Notes under the pieces: generated by a model
What the model was told of the DNA's origin: nothing
Database searches by the model: none
What the model saw: only the letters and a program-made list of their open reading frames with translations
Origin: Pithys albifrons albifrons
Taxonomy: Eukaryota > Chordata > Aves > Passeriformes > Thamnophilidae
Length of the DNA: 64,000 nt
Direction of reading: 5' to 3'
NCBI RefSeq assembly: GCF_047495875.1
Contig: NC_092497.1
Span: 65,991,492-66,055,491 of the forward strand
Shown here: positions 63,614 through 64,000 of the stretch, piece after piece
Numbering within the stretch: position 1 is the stretch's first letter
Layout of the letters: every line of letters begins with the position of its first letter
Program-made: the position numbers and the translations under genes

Positions 63614-64000
63614 CTTGTTCACATTAAAATAAGTGGTAAAATTCCCATTGAATTATAAGAGGAGAATCACATTCTGAATGGGAGACATTTTAGTAAACAG
63701 AGCTAATGTCAGTGGCTCATGTTTTTCTACACACGGGAAAGGATGCTAAGTTCAATAATAGCAGTTTTTACAAAACATTTTTGAAACAGAGCTATGTACA
63801 GTACTGAGACAAACAAAGGCTGTGCTTACTTTGTACAGCGCTTTTACATATTTATGTCACTACTGTTTTCAGTAGTGTTTGATGGGGACTCAAATATTGA
63901 CTTAGTTATTTTTAGCTTTTAAGAAAGATATCTGCAACACAGCAAGGATGTTTTGTATATGTAAAGAAACAGATTTTGGCAGTTATTTTTAAACATGTTT
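63614..64000 (+). other. Possible distal KDM4C 3' UTR displaced by the retrovirus
   Basis: Sequence right after the 3' LTR has no repeat signature or open frame. It has the AT-rich, ATTTA-like texture of a long vertebrate 3' UTR, with short islands such as TTGTACAGCGCTTTTACAT that look constrained. If the retrovirus entered the 3' UTR, this would be its distal part. It could equally be plain intergenic DNA. Confidence 0.35.

Overview
The window is vertebrate nuclear DNA and looks like a bird genome. It is AT-rich and intron-dominated, with many CR1 LINE fragments and several endogenous-retrovirus LTRs of types common in birds. The species or order cannot be read from it. Only one protein-coding gene is supported: the 3' end of KDM4C (JMJD2C), a histone H3K9/H3K36 demethylase, on the + strand. 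KDM4C lies on chromosome 9p in human and on the Z chromosome in chicken, so the window is probably Z-linked (inference from synteny, not from the sequence).

Layout: 1-27152 is intron (or distal sequence) upstream of the first visible exon and holds LTRs, CR1 pieces and microsatellites. Five coding exons follow at 27153-27338, 33685-33855, 53086-53205, 56912-57004 and 59155-59331, the last ending in a stop codon. All four junctions are GT-AG and phase 0. The exons encode 248 residues: the end of the extended PHD module, the double Tudor region and the C-terminal tail. The JmjN and JmjC catalytic exons are not in the window.

The introns carry a long antisense CR1 (37586-39480), a second broken antisense CR1 (48235-49440), solo LTRs and a 315-bp SINE whose head derives from 5S rRNA. 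The SINE (57339-57653) sits in the last intron and has a perfect 10-bp target-site duplication.

About 250 bp beyond the stop codon is a decayed, internally deleted endogenous retrovirus in the same orientation as the gene (59582-63613), with a lysine-type primer binding site. The DNA after it (63614-64000) has no repeat signature and may be displaced KDM4C 3' UTR.

No tRNA gene, intact rRNA gene, CRISPR array or bacterial-type operon is present. Most long open frames are chance frames in repeats or low-complexity tracts. The best candidates for something little described are the 5S-derived SINE, the retrovirus possibly splitting a 3' UTR, and LTRs that carry independently expanded polypyrimidine tracts.
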